A stretch of DNA of 64,000 bases from Amaranthus tricolor (GCF_026212465.1 NC_080058.1:18841485-18905484); one strand, 5' to 3'. Counted from the stretch's first letter, positions 42,200-55,507 are shown. Notes: generated from the sequence alone by a model not told the origin. A program made the numbers and translations.

Positions 42200-44808
42200 C
42201 TATTCGTCTTCGTCATCATCATGTGGTTGGTTAGATGCTTCCGCTGACTCTCCTCCTGACGATGATGCAGATGTATCCATCATCATCCATGGATCATCAT
42301 CGTCGTCTTGATCATCATCATTCCTTAGTCCTTGTGTTCGAATCTCCGCTTGATCCCAATCTTTCTTGCAAACACATATTTGAATACTCTGTGGAGCAAG
42401 ACGAGATCTCTTTTCGTCCAAAACTCTTCTACCTGCACTAAAAGCAGACTCCGACGCAATTGTTGACGCGGGAATTGCAAGGATATCCTTTGCAATTCTC
42501 GATAAAATGGGAAATTTTACAGATTTTTCTTTCTACCACTCTAAAATATTATAGCTACCTTGGTCTATTTCAAAGTGGTGTTTAAGATAACTATCTAGTT
42601 CTAAATATGAGGTCGAGGAAGAAGATGATCCTACAAAACTATCATCTTGACTCATTATATTAGCTATTACCGAATTATAGTAAGAGGGACGTGCCGAAAC
42701 GCTAGCACGCCTAGACGTATCGCGTTTTGGGTTATATACACTAGCGTAATAATCATAGAGTTCTGCTAAATATTTTTTTCATGTTCCTACATAATTATGT
42801 ACATTAGTATGCGGGCGATCTAACGATTGGTAGTAAAATCCTATTACTTTAGTAAGGACCTCAGTTTTAAAACATGGGTCCAAAATGGTAGCGATTCCAT
42901 AAATATAAGGAAATTCGGTAAAATATGCTTTCCATTTTTCCATCATATCTGCAAGAATCGGCTTCAAATATGGGTTAGTATCATCATGCGTATATTTAAG
43001 GAGATGATAAAAAATAATAATACACTCACTTATTACTAAGTGAACGTTCGGTTCATAAACATATGAAAAAATCTTAGTCGCGTGGTCATATGCTTCTAAT
43101 ATGTTATGTACACCTTTAGCTAATTCCCAAGTGTCTTCAGCTATGTAACTATCTGTACACTCACTATATAGTTGTGTTATAACTGGACGATAAGCAATCG
43201 CCTTTCTTAATAAATCATTGGTTGAGCCCCAACGTGTAGGAGTATCTAATGACCAATACACTTTTTTAAGTTGATATTGGTCACATAATTGTTTATATCG
43301 TCTCTTTATCTTTCCAATCCTAAGCCACTTCACTATATCCCTAATTGGTTCTAATAAATCGCTTAATTGTTTTATGCCAGCTTGGCAAGATAAGTTAACT
43401 ATATGCGCACAACAACGTATGTGTAATAAGCTACCCTGAAGGATAAAACTAAATGCAGGTTCGTTATACAAAAGTTCTAGACATTTAATGTTCGCGGTTG
43501 CATTATCAGTTGAACAACAAAATATCTTATCTAATAAGTTCCATTCTCTACATATCTCTACTAATCTATATTTTATGTTTTCACCGGTATGTCTTTCTGG
43601 CATTGTCTCAAAAGCAATTATTCTTTTTTGAATAATCCAATTTTGATCTATCCAATGTGCTGTTACACACATATAAGATTCTAAATGTGGGGGAGCAGAC
43701 CAAATGTCAGTTGTTATGCTAACCCTACAATTAAAAGATTTAAACATTTCAACTAATTCATAGCGCATTGATTCATATAATTTAATTGTGCGTCTTTTAA
43801 GAGTGCTCCTAGAGATTGCTCTATATTGTGGTTGCATAGTTTTTGTAGCGTAACACTCGTATGCCCTACTTTCACCGTGGTTAAAAGGCAATTCATCACA
43901 AATTACATACCTAGAAAATTCATCAATCATATCATTACGATTATATCTAAAAGGCATACCTGTGCTGGGAATGTCCCACTGTGTCTGTCAGCTTCCAGTT
44001 CCACTTGTGGTCCCGCTGCCGCTTGCTGCATGAGTTTCTTTTGTGATTCCATGCTTCTTTGCCAAATGTTTGTTAAAAGATCCCGTACTACCACCTAACA
44101 CGTATTCACAAAACACAATAAATAAATTTTTATAAAATATGAATATATAATGTATGTATAAAAAACTTAAAAAGTATTTACCTCTAGCGAAATTGTATGA
44201 AACTAAGGGCTTTACTCCTTGACTTTCACAAATTTGACAAGTGCATAAGAAAATATCTGGATTCTCGGTTGGTTCTTTTGTGAAATACGACCACACATGT
44301 GCAACAGCTCTACCACTAGGAGGTGGCATTGCCGGAAAAGGTTGTCTTACTGGTTCATCTTCATCTAAATAAATAATTTAAAATTATAAAACTATAATTA
44401 AATAAATAAATAATTTAAAATTTAATTAATTTGAAGAATAAAATTATAAAAGTAACCGATAGTTTGGAAATTGACTCGTTTACCACGAGCTTGTCTTTGT
44501 TGTTGTTGTTCTTCATGTGATCTTGTTGATGACTGTCGAGATATATGTATCCCAATAGGGGTCGTTGGTTCCTCTTCTTGTTCTTCTTCTTCATTAATTT
44601 TTATTTCTCTTTCCACCTCTTCTGCATAATTATGTAATTCTGGGTCGTACCCTTTTGGATAATTTGGTTCATAATTATAATTACTAATCAAAGGTGTTGT
44701 TGATACCGACGGAGTAGAAGTGGCCTTTCTTTTGGAGGAGCTAGAACATTCCAATGATTTTGCCACTTTAGTAACTTTTTTTGAGGCTTTTTTCAAAAAT
44801 GAAGACAT
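42200..44808 (-). pseudogene. hAT transposase, BED-finger type, broken (copy 2)
   Basis: Exon 1 is 44808-44457 (donor GTTACT). Exon 2 is 44364-44182 with the BED Cys pair CTCQIC (donor GTAAAT). Exon 3 starts near 44094 with the finger's HLAKKH and runs into the core. A long open stretch, 43957-42779, holds TTDIWSAPPH, the second catalytic region CSTDNATAN (Asp retained, unlike copy 1), CCAHIVNL and TPTRWGSTN. The C-terminal dimerisation motif ASESAFSAGRRVLDEKRS is at about 42460-42400, then an Asp-rich tail to 42200. In-frame stops near 43984, at about 42779 and near 42532 (inside the WWKEK region), so it is inactive, but it is the better preserved of the two copies. Confidence 0.9.
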
Positions 44809-45053
44809 GATTTGATAATATTAAAATAATAATAGAATTAAGAAATAAATAAATAATTAATAGACTAATTATGTAATTAACTAAATTAAGAAATAATTAA
44901 AAGACTAATTATGTAATTAAGAAAATAATTGCGTAATTAAAGAATTAAGTAGAGAGAGTAAGTAGAGAGAGTAGGAGAAGAGATGAGTTGTGAATGAAAA
45001 TGATTGAAAGTGATGAGTATTTATAGGGGAAAATGCAACGGCTACATAACGGC
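44809..45053. promoter_or_regulatory. Upstream region of hAT copy 2 transposase, cut by gypsy junction
   Basis: Matches the leader of copy 1 (TAATTATGTAATTAA phrases, AGAGAGTAGGAGAAGAGATG). It stops at AACGGC where gypsy sequence begins. The promoter role is inferred from position. Confidence 0.45.
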
Positions 45054-48000
45054 ATATCTTCTATTTCTTTAAAACCTCAAAAATCCCACTTGTGTATCAA
45101 CTTACCTGATGGTACACCTTACCTGTGTGATCGTAACTTTTATGATTTTCCATTGGAGATTTGTGGGAATCTTTTACCAGCTGACTTAATTCAATTTGAT
45201 TTGGGAACATTTGATATCATTTTGGGTATGGATTGGTTGGAGAGATATTCAGCGGAGATTTTGTGTAAGGAAAAGGTTGTTAGAATAAAAACTTCCGAGG
45301 GAACAAAGTGTATTCGGAAGAACTCAAGATCTCAGCTAGAGACAATTTCTGTAATTCAAGCATCACAAATGTTAAGACAAGGAGATGAAGGGTTCTTATG
45401 TTATGTTACTACTGAAGAAGTAAAACCTAAACCTAGTTTGCAAGAAACCCCGATCGTGCAAGAATATTCTGATGTGTTTCCTGAAGAATTACCCGGTATA
45501 CCTCCAAAAAGAGAAGTAGACTTCCATATTGACCTTATTCCTGATATCACCCCTATTTCTAAAACTCCTTACCGTTTTGCTCCAGCTGAATTGGCTGAGC
45601 TGAAAAAGCAGCTAGATGAATTGCTGGAAAAAGGTTTCATTCGACCTAACGTTCACCATGGGGAGCTCCGGTCCTCTTTGTCAGAAAGAAAGATGGGAGT
45701 ATGAGGCTATGCATTGATTATCGGGAGATCAATAAGATTACCATCAAGAATCGTTATCTTTTGCCAAGGATAGACGACCTTTTTGATCAGTTAGGGGGCA
45801 CAAGGGTCTTTTCGAAGATAGATTTGAGGTCTGGTTATCATCAATTGAGGATTGCTAAAGAAGATATTCCTAAGACTGCATTTAGAACCAGATATGGGCA
45901 CTATGAGTTTCTAGTAATGCCATTTGGTCTAACGAATGCTCCAGCAGTATTTATGGACCTCATGCAAAGATATTTCAACCCTTACCTGGATAAGTTTGTG
46001 GTTGTGTTTATTGATGATATATTGGTGTATTCGAAGAATGAAGAGCAACATGGGCAGCACTTAAGGATAGTTTTAGAGAAGTTGAGAAAGGAGAAACTTT
46101 TTGGCAAGTTTAGTAAATGTGAATTTTGGTTAGAAATGATATCTTTCTTAGGGCACGTTGTTTCAAAAGATGGAATTTCTGTTGACCCTGAAAAGATTAG
46201 GGCAGTGATGGAATGGCCGAATCCAAAGAGTGTTACTGAAGTAAGAAGTTTCTTAGGCTTGGCAGGCTATTACAGGAAGTTTGTGGAAAATTTTTCTAAA
46301 ATTGCCCGACCGTTGTTTGAGTTGCTTAAAAAGGGAGTTCGGTTTCAGTGGGGCGAGAAGCAGAGTAAATCATTAGAAGAGCTTAAAAAGAGACTTACGA
46401 CGGCACCTGTGTTGATCATGCCCGACTGTGGAAAAGCATTTGAGGTATATTGTGATGCATCGAAGGAAGGTTTGGGATGTGTGCTAATGCAAGAAGGCAA
46501 AGTAGTAGCTTATGCGTCAAGGCAATTAAGGCCACACGAGTTGAATTATCCAGTACACGACATTGAACTAGCAGCTGTAATTTTTGCTCTGAAGTTATGG
46601 AGACATTATCTCTATGGAGTACCATGCAAGATCTTCACTGATCATAAAAATTTGAAATATGTCTTCACTCAGAAGGAGCTGAATATGCGACAAAGGCGGT
46701 GGCTGGAAATCATTAAAGACTTTGAAGTTGACATAAATTATCATCCCGGAAAAGCAAACAAAGTGGCAGATGCATTGAGCAGAAGGCCGAGGATATCTGT
46801 AAATGCTATAATGACGGAACCTTGGGAATTATACCGAGAAATCCAGAAGTTAGATCTAGAAATTGTTCATCACTATCAAGTTGTTGAATATTTGGGAGCA
46901 ATGACTATACAACCGACTTTGTTCGAAAGAATTATAGAAGCACAACAAGAAGATCCCGAAATAATCGAGTTAATCATTCGAGTTCAAAGAAAAGAGACAG
47001 AAGCGTTCGAAGTGGGTGAGAAAGGTGAACTAAGAATGAACGGGAGATTGTGTATACCAGACAACACAGAGTTGAAAAAAGAGATTTTGAAGGAAGGACA
47101 CCAAGGAATGTTTCACTTACACCCTGGTAGAGATAAAATGATTGAAGAATTAAGGAAATTATTTTGGTGGAAAGGTATGAGGAAAGATGTAGCTGATTTT
47201 GTATCTCGATGCTTGATATGCCAGAAGGTGAAATTTGAAAGGCAGAAGAGTTCTGGACTACTTCAACCACTAGAAATTCCTGAGTGGAAATGGGATTCCG
47301 TATCCATGGATTTTGTAGTTGGATTACCAAGAACGCAACGAGGAAATGACACAATTTGGGTAATAGTTGACAGATTGACCAAAGTTGCAAGGTTCCTGCC
47401 AATGAAGGGAACATGGTCAGTAAAACAATTGGCTGATGCTTATGTTCGAGAAATTGTAAGATTACATGGAGTACCGAGAACAATTGTGTCTGACATAGAC
47501 CCAAAATTTTTGTCTCGATTTTGGGAAAAGTTGCAAGAAGCATTCGGATCGAAGCTATGTTTAAGTACTGCATTTCATCCGGCTACTGATGGCCAAACCG
47601 AAAGAACCATCCAGACATTAGAGGATCTTTTGAGATGTTGTATTCTTGAATATGGTGGTTCATGGGAACAGAAATTGCCTTTGATAGAGTTTTCATACAA
47701 CAACAGCTATCAAACCAGCATCAAGATGGCACCAAATGAAGCCTTATACGGGAGAAAATGTCGAGTGCCGTTATGTTGGGATCAGATGGACCGAAATGTG
47801 CCAGAAGGACCAGATCTTATCCAAGACTCTATTGATAGCTTGAGGGTAGTGCAAGAGAATATGAAGGCAGCACAAAGTAGACAGAAGAGTTATGCAGACA
47901 ACCGTCGCAGAGCTTTGCAATTTGCTGAAGGTGACAAAGTATTTCTAAAGATTTCACCAACGAAAGGAGTCCAACGCTTTGGGATAAAAGGGAAATTAAG

Positions 48001-48328
48001 CCCTAAATTTATCGGACCCTTTGAAATTTTGTAAAGAGTAGGGGAGGTGGCATACGAACTAGCTTTACCCCCGGGTTTAGCTAGAGTTCATAATGTATTC
48101 CATGTTTCTCAGTTGAGAAAGTATATCCACGATCCATCCCATGTGTTAGTTCACGAACCCCTCCAAATTGATGAAAACCTAGCTTATGAAGAAAGACCAA
48201 TTAGAATTTTGGATCGTCAAGTGAAAGAATTGAGGAATAAAAGAATACCTCAAGTTAAAGTGCTATGGTCGAACCATCATGTCGAAGAAGCAACTTGGGA
48301 AAGTGAAACTGATATGAGAGAACGCTAA
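45052..48328 (+). pseudogene. Gypsy gag-pol interior, 5'-truncated and frameshifted (copy 1)
   Basis: Starts in the protease region, equivalent to 52236 of the full copy, so gag and the protease Asp are missing. A 1-base deletion near 45652 (CCTAACGTTCACC versus CCTAACGTTTCACC) separates it into two frames, 45052-45704 and 45701-48034. The second holds complete RT (FIDDILVYS), RNase H and integrase. TAA at 48032-48034 interrupts the frame, which continues to 48328 with the chromodomain-like tail. It is nearly identical to 52236-55507, with only about eight base differences seen. Followed by a polypurine tract (48374-48386) and an LTR. Confidence 0.93.
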
Positions 48329-50176
48329 CCCCAGTTGTTCATTTAGGTTCAAGTTTCGGGACGAAACTATGTTAAGGGGGGAAGAGTTGTAACAGACCTT
48401 TTTTCTTAATCTTAAAATATTTTGACAAATTCAATAATCGTTTCGTTTTATTATTTTCTTTTTAATGATGTTTCGAATTTTATTCCAATTGTTTTTAAGC
48501 TCTCGATTTTCTTTTATGTATAATTTATTTCTCTTAAAATAAATTACCTAAATATTAAGTCTAGCTAAATTACCTACAATAACTTAATCTTTTTATTTCC
48601 TATATTAATTTATTAAAAATAAAAATATATATATAATAATAATCAAAAAAAAAAAAAAAAGTAAAATGTAAAAAAAAAAAAATCTCTCAAAAGTGGGCGG
48701 CAAGCTAGGACTAGGTGACAAAAATATTTAATCTAGTCTTATCCTAAGATAAAACCAAGAAGAAAAATCTTGGATTAATTATAATTTAATTTTCTTGGCC
48801 ATGAAGGCAAAATTAAAATAATAAAAAAATTACAATCTTAGCCTATAAATAATCTAAAGCTACCGTGGGTAAAAAAAAAAAAAAAAAAGAGAAGGAAAAA
48901 TCAGAAATTTATTTCCAAAATATAAGCTAATTCCTAAAAAATTATAAAAACCCTAGAAAAATTCCTAAAAATTCTCAAAAATTTTCTAATAATAGTATTT
49001 AGTATTAATTATAGAAATTCAAGGGGAGGAAGCTAATTTTGTGGCTAAAAATTCTACAATAATTAATAGTGAAATTATTGAAGGTATAAATTCTTACATA
49101 TATTTATTTACATGAAATTATGCCCATAAATTTTTATATGTGTTTGTTATATTTAAATTTCATTTTCTGCAAATTTTGGTGAATTAATTCGTTGTAATTT
49201 AATTTATATGATTTATTCTTTGAATTGCCAAAAACCGCAAAATCTGAAATAATTTAAATTAAAATAGTAAATATTAATATTTTTAAACGAAATTTTTTCT
49301 GTACATATATATATATGAGATATAGATTTTGTGTTAATTTCGTGAAATATTATTGAGTATAAATATTATTATTAATTTTTTCTAAAAAAATAAACCGCAA
49401 AATCTGAAATAATTTTAATTAAAATAGTAAACATTAATATTTTTAAACGAAAATTTTTCTGTACATATATATATATGAAATATAAGTTGTGCATTAATTT
49501 CGTGAATTATAGTTGAGTATAAATATTATTATTAATTTTTGCTTAAAAAAAACGCATTAAATAAGAAAATTCATAAATTGGTTAAAAATAAATAATTCTG
49601 GAAAAAAAATAATTTATTTTAGTGTTACTGTATTTTCATTTCATTTAAATTATTTTTTTTGTAAAAATTTGTGATATTGAAATTTTAAAGAAATAAATTA
49701 ATAATCTAAATTGTTATTGTAGGCAAAAAGAAAGAAAAATGAAAATAATAATTAAAATTAATTTATTTTGGTGAATAAGAATATACACCAACTCAATTAA
49801 TAATAATTTATTTATTTTAAAATATTTCATGTAGATTTTAATCTTAAGGAAATTAATTATTCATGTATTAAATCTAAAAATAAGTTATTAAGAAAATAAT
49901 GAAGCATAATTGAAAGACCCATTTAGTTTTGATTTTAATAGTAATAAATGATTATTTGTATGTAAGTCGTAATGAATTTATTTCTATTGTATGTTATTGT
50001 AATGTTGCATTTATATGAAAACAGTAACATGATAATAAAAAGGCTTGATAGTAAGGAAATGCCGAACCATGCTTCCGGCATGTAAAAAAACGTGGGACGT
50101 GTTTTCCGGCACGTAAAATACGGCGAACACAGTAAGGTTGTTTAACCTGATCTGTGGCTCGAGCAACATTATACTG

Positions 50177-50195
50177 GAGGAGTGACGACTCCCAC
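50177..50195 (+). promoter_or_regulatory. Conserved GAGTGACGACTC motif in LTR A
   Basis: GAGGAGTGACGACTCCCAC, identical to 27464-27482 in the old LTR and 57356-57374 in LTR B. Confidence 0.7.
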
Positions 50196-50535
50196 TAAGT
50201 TAGGGGTTTTGGTTTACCTCACCCTAACAGGCCCTTACATATATCAAACAAAGATCATATGTGTTGCATTCATTAAATAAGTAATCGGATTCCACGCCCT
50301 AACACTCAAGCAGAAGTGTTAGTAAATCACGCCCTGGTACTCAAGCAGAAGGACCAGAAGTTATATATATATAAATGAATCTAATATAAAAATGAATTCC
50401 TTATAATACATAAGATACCTTGCATATTATTTAATGCAATGCACTTATTTTTGCTTATTACTTAATGCCGTGCATATACTATCAATACTTGTATATTTGC
50501 GGTAAGTTTTTATACTCGGTTTTTTTTAAAGCTGA

Positions 50536-50572
50536 CCGATTTCCATCGGCTGTTCCCATATTTCGGGAGCAG
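50536..50572 (+). promoter_or_regulatory. Tandem hairpins near 3' end of LTR A
   Basis: CCGAT (50536-50540) pairs with ATCGG (50545-50549). Immediately after, CTGTTCCC (50550-50557) pairs with GGGAGCAG (50565-50572), including one G-U pair as RNA. Same arrangement as 27805-27842 but with different stem bases. Confidence 0.65.
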
Positions 50573-50871
50573 ATGCTGCAGGTAACTTTACATGAAGTTA
50601 TTAAGGAGCTATAGTATTGTCTGTGAGATGTTAGTATATATGTAGTTTATATTACGGGTATGTAAAAACGATAATTATGTATTAAAGAAAGATGTAATAC
50701 GTAAAATTATATTTTAATGATTTAAGTTTTCCTTGTCTTTGTTTTTATTGAAAATTATGTTTTGTCTTATTTGTTTTTCGCAATAATCACGGTACGATAG
50801 ACTTCCGCTTAGCATTACCTACTATTATATTACTTTAAACCTAAATTTGGAAAAGGACTGTCCGTTACACT

Positions 50872-50883
50872 TGGTATCAGAGC
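50872..50883 (+). promoter_or_regulatory. Primer-binding site, initiator tRNA-Met
   Basis: TGGTATCAGAGC, complementary to the 3' end of plant initiator tRNA-Met, two bases after the LTR end. This is the usual PBS of plant gypsy elements of the Tekay type. Confidence 0.93.
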
Positions 50884-51070
50884 CAACGTTATTCGAATGG
50901 TCGGATCTTCTTATCCGATACTAGGAAACACCGTGATAAATTACATTTTGAAAAAAAAAAAATTAAAATTAGTATTTTAAATGAAATTTGTTTTATGTGT
51001 TTTCTGTGCTTAAAAAAAAATATGTGATTTGCAATTTAAAATGTAGCTAACGCAACACTTCCCTACTTTA

Positions 51071-54000
51071 TTGAAGATGCCAAGAGGTGGTGGTAGAGGA
51101 TGTATCGCAAGAAGTGAACCTCAAGAGACGAGGAATGATTTTGCTGATGACACGACCCAGGATGCAAGAGTTCAGGCTCTGGAAAATCAGTTAAGAATGA
51201 TGGAAAGGAATAATGAGAGGCTGCTGAACTTAATGGAGAAGCAGATGAGTCGTTTCCATGAAGATGATGAGGGGAAATTTTATAAGAGATTGTCTAGTCA
51301 TCAACCTCCAAAATATGATGGAGAACCTGATCCAGTTCGCTTTGAGGATTGGATTGCAGAAATGGAGAAACTGTTGGAGGCTATAAACTGCCCGTCAAGG
51401 ATGAAAGTGAAATTAGCCGCATTCTACTTAACAGGCACTGCTGAATTATGGTGGAGGACTGTAAAACAAACCGCCATAGATTCTACTTGGGAAGAATTTA
51501 TAAAGAAGCTTCGTGATCAATTTTACCCACCCTCGCTTCAGAGAAAGAAAGAGAATGAATTCTTGTTTCTGAGGCAAGGAACTATGTCAGTGATCGAGTA
51601 CGCAAGTAAGTTCAGAGAGCTGGCTAGATTCGCTACTGAAATAGTGATCTCTGATCGAGGCAAGGCGATTAGATTTTTCGAAGGTCTGAACCTCAGGATC
51701 CAAAAAGGCACTCCTAGATATCAAGATTTTGATGATTTGTACAATCAAGCCTTGGAGTACGAGCGTATTTTAGAAAAAGAAGACGGGTTTAATAAAAGAA
51801 AGAATGAATCTAGTGGGGGCAGTAGGTACAAGAAGGCCAGGAATGAAGGGAAGAAGCCGTTTCAGACTGTAGCAAGGCCGACACAGTGGAAATGTAGGTT
51901 ATGTGGAAAAGATCATCGAGGCCGAAACTGTAATGGGAAGATTGTATGTTACAAGTGTCACAAGGAGGGACATCTGGCTAGTAACTGTGGGGAAACGTTC
52001 AATCTGAGCAAAACAACATCAGAAGCTGCAGGAAACAGAGCATTTGGCAATCAGAGGAATGAGACTAAAGCATCAGTAGGCCTGCATGCAATTGGAGATC
52101 ATTATGATGGTTTACACCAGGAGTTTGAAGTTGAAGGTAAAGTAATTTCTGGAAAATTTCCTGTTGGTAATTTTACAACAAATGTTTTGTTTGATTGTGG
52201 AGCGGATAGGTCTTTTATTTCCAGTGCTTTTCTCCGCATATCTTCTATTTCTTTAAAACCTCAAAAATCCCACTTGTGTATCAACTTACCTGATGGTACA
52301 CCTTACCTGTGTGATCGTAACTTTTATGATTTTCCATTGGAGATTTGTGGGAATCTTTTACCAGCTGACTTAATTCAATTTGATTTGGGAACATTTGATA
52401 TCATTTTGGGTATGGATTGGTTGGAGAGATATTCATCGGAGATTTTGTGTAAGGAAAAGGTTGTTAGAATAAAAACTTCCGAGGGAACAAAGTGTATTCG
52501 GAAGAACTCAAGATCTCAGCTAGAGACAATTTCTGTAATTCAAGCATCACAAATGTTAAGACAAGGAGATGAAGGGTTCTTATGTTATGTTACTACTGAA
52601 GAAGTAAAACCTAAACCTAGTTTGCAAGAAACCCCGATCGTGCAAGAATATTCTGATGTGTTTCCTGAAGAATTACCCGGTATACCTCCAAAAAGAGAAG
52701 TAGACTTCCATATTGACCTTATTCCTGATATCACCCCTATTTCTAAAACTCCTTACCGTTTTGCTCCAGCTGAATTGGCTGAGCTGAAAAAGCAGCTAGA
52801 TGAATTGCTGGAAAAAGGTTTCATTCGACCTAACGTTTCACCATGGGGAGCTCCGGTCCTCTTTGTCAGAAAGAAAGATGGGAGTATGAGGCTATGCATT
52901 GATTATCGGGAGATCAATAAGATTACCATCAAGAATCGTTATCCTTTGCCAAGGATAGACGACCTTTTTGATCAGTTAGGGGGCACAAGGGTCTTTTCGA
53001 AGATAGATTTGAGGTCTGGTTATCATCAATTGAGGATTGCTGAAGAAGATATTCCTAAGACTGCATTCAGAACCAGATATGGGCACTATGAGTTTCTAGT
53101 AATGCCATTTGGTCTAACGAATGCTCCAGCAGCATTTATGGACCTCATGCAAAGATATTTCAACCCTTACCTGGATAAGTTTGTGGTTGTGTTTATTGAT
53201 GATATATTGGTGTATTCGAAGAATGAAGAGCAACATGGGCAGCACTTAAGGATAGTTTTAGAGAAGTTGAGAAAGGAGAAACTTTTTGGCAAGTTTAGTA
53301 AATGTGAATTTTGGTTAGAAATGATATCTTTCTTAGGGCACGTTGTTTCAAAAGATGGAATTTCTGTTGACCCTGAAAAGATTAGGGCAGTGATGGAATG
53401 GCCGAATCCAAAGAGTGTTACTGAAGTAAGAAGTTTCTTAGGCTTGGCAGGCTATTACAGGAAGTTTGTGGAAAATTTTTCTAAAATTGCCCGACCGTTG
53501 TTTGAGTTGCTTAAAAAGGGAGTTCGGTTTCAGTGGGGCGAGAAGCAGAGTAAATCATTAGAAGAGCTTAAAAAGAGACTTACGACGGCACCTGTGTTGA
53601 TCATGCCCGACTGTGGAAAAGCATTTGAGGTATATTGTGATGCATCGAAGGAAGGTTTGGGATGTGTGCTAATGCAAGAAGGCAAAGTAGTAGCTTATGC
53701 GTCAAGGCAATTAAGGCCACACGAGTTGAATTATCCAGTACACGACATTGAACTAGCAGCTGTAATTTTTGCTCTGAAGTTATGGAGACATTATCTCTAT
53801 GGAGTACCATGCAAGATCTTCACTGATCATAAAAATTTGAAATATGTCTTCACTCAGAAGGAGCTGAATATGCGACAAAGGCGGTGGCTGGAAATCATTA
53901 AAGACTTTGAAGTTGACATAAATTATCATCCCGGAAAAGCAAACAAAGTGGCAGATGCATTGAGCAGAAGGCCGAGGATATCTGTAAATGCTATAATGAC

Positions 54001-55219
54001 GGAACCTTGGGAATTATACCGAGAAATCCAGAAGTTAGATCTAGAAATTGTTCATCACTATCAAGTTGTTGAATATTTGGGAGCAATGACTATACAACCG
54101 ACTTTGTTCGAAAGAATTATAGAAGCACAACAAGAAGATCCCGAAATAATCGAGTTAATCATTCGAGTTCAAAGAAAAGAGACAGAAGCGTTCGAAGTGG
54201 GTGAGAAAGGTGAACTAAGAATGAACGGGAGATTGTGTATACCAGACAACACAGAGTTGAAAAAAGAGATTTTGAAGGAAGGACACCAAGGAATGTTTCA
54301 CTTACACCCTGGTAGAGATAAAATGATTGAAGAATTAAGGAAATTATTTTGGTGGAAAGGTATGAGGAAAGATGTAGCTGATTTTGTATCTCGATGCTTG
54401 ATATGCCAGAAGGTGAAATTTGAAAGGCAGAAGAGTTCTGGACTACTTCAACCACTAGAAATTCCTGAGTGGAAATGGGATTCCGTATCCATGGATTTTG
54501 TAGTTGGATTACCAAGAACGCAACGAGGAAATGACACAATTTGGGTAATAGTTGACAGATTGACCAAAGTTGCAAGGTTCCTGCCAATGAAGGGAACATG
54601 GTCAGTAAAACAATTGGCTGATGCTTATGTTCGAGAAATTGTAAGATTACATGGAGTACCGAGAACAATTGTGTCTGACATAGACCCAAAATTTTTGTCT
54701 CGATTTTGGGAAAAGTTGCAAGAAGCATTCGGATCGAAGCTATGTTTAAGTACTGCATTTCATCCGGCTACTGATGGCCAAACCGAAAGAACCATCCAGA
54801 CATTAGAGGATCTTTTGAGATGTTGTATTCTTGAATATGGTGGTTCATGGGAACAGAAATTGCCTTTGATAGAGTTTTCATACAACAACAGCTATCAAAC
54901 CAGCATCAAGATGGCACCAAATGAAGCCTTATACGGGAGAAAATGTCGAGTGCCGTTATGTTGGGATCAGATGGACCGAAATGTGCCAGAAGGACCAGAT
55001 CTTATCCAAGACTCTATTGATAGCTTGAGGGTAGTGCAAGAGAATATGAAGGCAGCACAAAGTAGACAGAAGAGTTATGCAGACAACCGTCGCAGAGCTT
55101 TGCAATTTGCTGAAGGTGACAAAGTATTTCTAAAGATTTCACCAACGAAAGGAGTCCAACGCTTTGGGATAAAAGGGAAATTAAGCCCTAAATTTATCGG
55201 ACCCTTTGAAATTTTGTAA
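51071..55219 (+). CDS. Ty3/gypsy gag-pol polyprotein (Tekay-like chromovirus)
   Basis: Open for 1382 codons. Gag capsid text is at residues about 80-200 ([15 protein letters not shown], then [13 protein letters not shown]). Two Cys-rich knuckles follow, [13 protein letters not shown] and [14 protein letters not shown] (293-306). The protease-like site is [10 protein letters not shown] with Asp375. Reverse transcriptase has FIDDILVYS with Asp710/711. RNase H follows ([13 protein letters not shown], then [14 protein letters not shown]). The integrase zinc site ends in CLICQKVK, and catalytic residues are Asp1142, Asp1203 and Glu1239 (35 residues between the last two). ATG at 51071 lies about 190 bp after the PBS. 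The frame ends at a TAA that interrupts a GPFEIL...VAYELALPP continuum, so the C-terminal chromodomain-like part is separated. Gag through integrase look intact. Confidence 0.95.
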   Translation: MKMPRGGGRGCIARSEPQETRNDFADDTTQDARVQALENQLRMMERNNERLLNLMEKQMSRFHEDDEGKFYKRLSSHQPPKYDGEPDPVRFEDWIAEMEKLLEAINCPSRMKVKLAAFYLTGTAELWWRTVKQTAIDSTWEEFIKKLRDQFYPPSLQRKKENEFLFLRQGTMSVIEYASKFRELARFATEIVISDRGKAIRFFEGLNLRIQKGTPRYQDFDDLYNQALEYERILEKEDGFNKRKNESSGGSRYKKARNEGKKPFQTVARPTQWKCRLCGKDHRGRNCNGKIVCYKCHKEGHLASNCGETFNLSKTTSEAAGNRAFGNQRNETKASVGLHAIGDHYDGLHQEFEVEGKVISGKFPVGNFTTNVLFDCGADRSFISSAFLRISSISLKPQKSHLCINLPDGTPYLCDRNFYDFPLEICGNLLPADLIQFDLGTFDIILGMDWLERYSSEILCKEKVVRIKTSEGTKCIRKNSRSQLETISVIQASQMLRQGDEGFLCYVTTEEVKPKPSLQETPIVQEYSDVFPEELPGIPPKREVDFHIDLIPDITPISKTPYRFAPAELAELKKQLDELLEKGFIRPNVSPWGAPVLFVRKKDGSMRLCIDYREINKITIKNRYPLPRIDDLFDQLGGTRVFSKIDLRSGYHQLRIAEEDIPKTAFRTRYGHYEFLVMPFGLTNAPAAFMDLMQRYFNPYLDKFVVVFIDDILVYSKNEEQHGQHLRIVLEKLRKEKLFGKFSKCEFWLEMISFLGHVVSKDGISVDPEKIRAVMEWPNPKSVTEVRSFLGLAGYYRKFVENFSKIARPLFELLKKGVRFQWGEKQSKSLEELKKRLTTAPVLIMPDCGKAFEVYCDASKEGLGCVLMQEGKVVAYASRQLRPHELNYPVHDIELAAVIFALKLWRHYLYGVPCKIFTDHKNLKYVFTQKELNMRQRRWLEIIKDFEVDINYHPGKANKVADALSRRPRISVNAIMTEPWELYREIQKLDLEIVHHYQVVEYLGAMTIQPTLFERIIEAQQEDPEIIELIIRVQRKETEAFEVGEKGELRMNGRLCIPDNTELKKEILKEGHQGMFHLHPGRDKMIEELRKLFWWKGMRKDVADFVSRCLICQKVKFERQKSSGLLQPLEIPEWKWDSVSMDFVVGLPRTQRGNDTIWVIVDRLTKVARFLPMKGTWSVKQLADAYVREIVRLHGVPRTIVSDIDPKFLSRFWEKLQEAFGSKLCLSTAFHPATDGQTERTIQTLEDLLRCCILEYGGSWEQKLPLIEFSYNNSYQTSIKMAPNEALYGRKCRVPLCWDQMDRNVPEGPDLIQDSIDSLRVVQENMKAAQSRQKSYADNRRRALQFAEGDKVFLKISPTKGVQRFGIKGKLSPKFIGPFEIL

Positions 55220-55507
55220 AGAGTAGGGGAGGTGGCATACGAACTAGCTTTACCCCCGGGTTTAGCTAGAGTTCATAATGTATTCCATGTTTCTCAGTTG
55301 AGAAAGTATATCCACGATCCATCCCATGTGTTAGTTCACGAACCCCTCCAAATTGATGAAAACCTAGCTTATGAAGAAAGACCAATTAGAATTTTGGATC
55401 GTCAAGTGAAAGAATTGAGGAATAAAAGAATACCTCAAGTTAAAGTGCTATGGTCGAACCATCATGTCGAAGAAGCAACTTGGGAAAGTGAAACTGATAT
55501 GAGATAA
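55220..55507 (+). CDS. Gypsy C-terminal chromodomain-like tail, in frame after a stop
   Basis: Same reading frame as gag-pol, separated only by the TAA at 55217-55219. It contains ARVHNVFHVSQLRKYI and a chromodomain-like segment (DRQVKELRNKRIPQVKVLW, then EEATWE), the feature that defines chromoviruses and is thought to guide integration to particular chromatin. It ends at a TAA at 55505-55507. In the truncated copy the frame runs two codons further, so a second, private stop shortens this copy. Whether the tail is made by readthrough or is simply lost is unknown. Confidence 0.85.
   Translation, partial: RVGEVAYELALPPGLARVHNVFHVSQLRKYIHDPSHVLVHEPLQIDENLAYEERPIRILDRQVKELRNKRIPQVKVLWSNHHVEEATWESETDMR

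Larger units (their letters stand above)
48388..50869 (+). repeat. Gypsy LTR A (2482 bp), shared middle LTR
   Basis: Begins TGTAAC and ends GTTACA. It is preceded by the polypurine tract of the truncated interior and followed by the primer-binding site of the full interior, so it serves as 3' LTR for one and 5' LTR for the other. Versus LTR B it shows roughly 14 substitutions and several short indels by eye, including a 7-bp and an 8-10-bp gap. AT-rich with A-runs near 48650-48890. Confidence 0.95.

Noticed and set aside
50872..50883. Possible tRNA sequence
   Set aside because: TGGTATCAGAGC is the gypsy primer-binding site, only complementary to a tRNA 3' end; no cloverleaf surrounds it.
54159..54758. 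199-codon minus-strand frame, also present at 46974-47573
   Set aside because: It is the antisense of the gypsy integrase. Its presence in both copies simply reflects their near identity.
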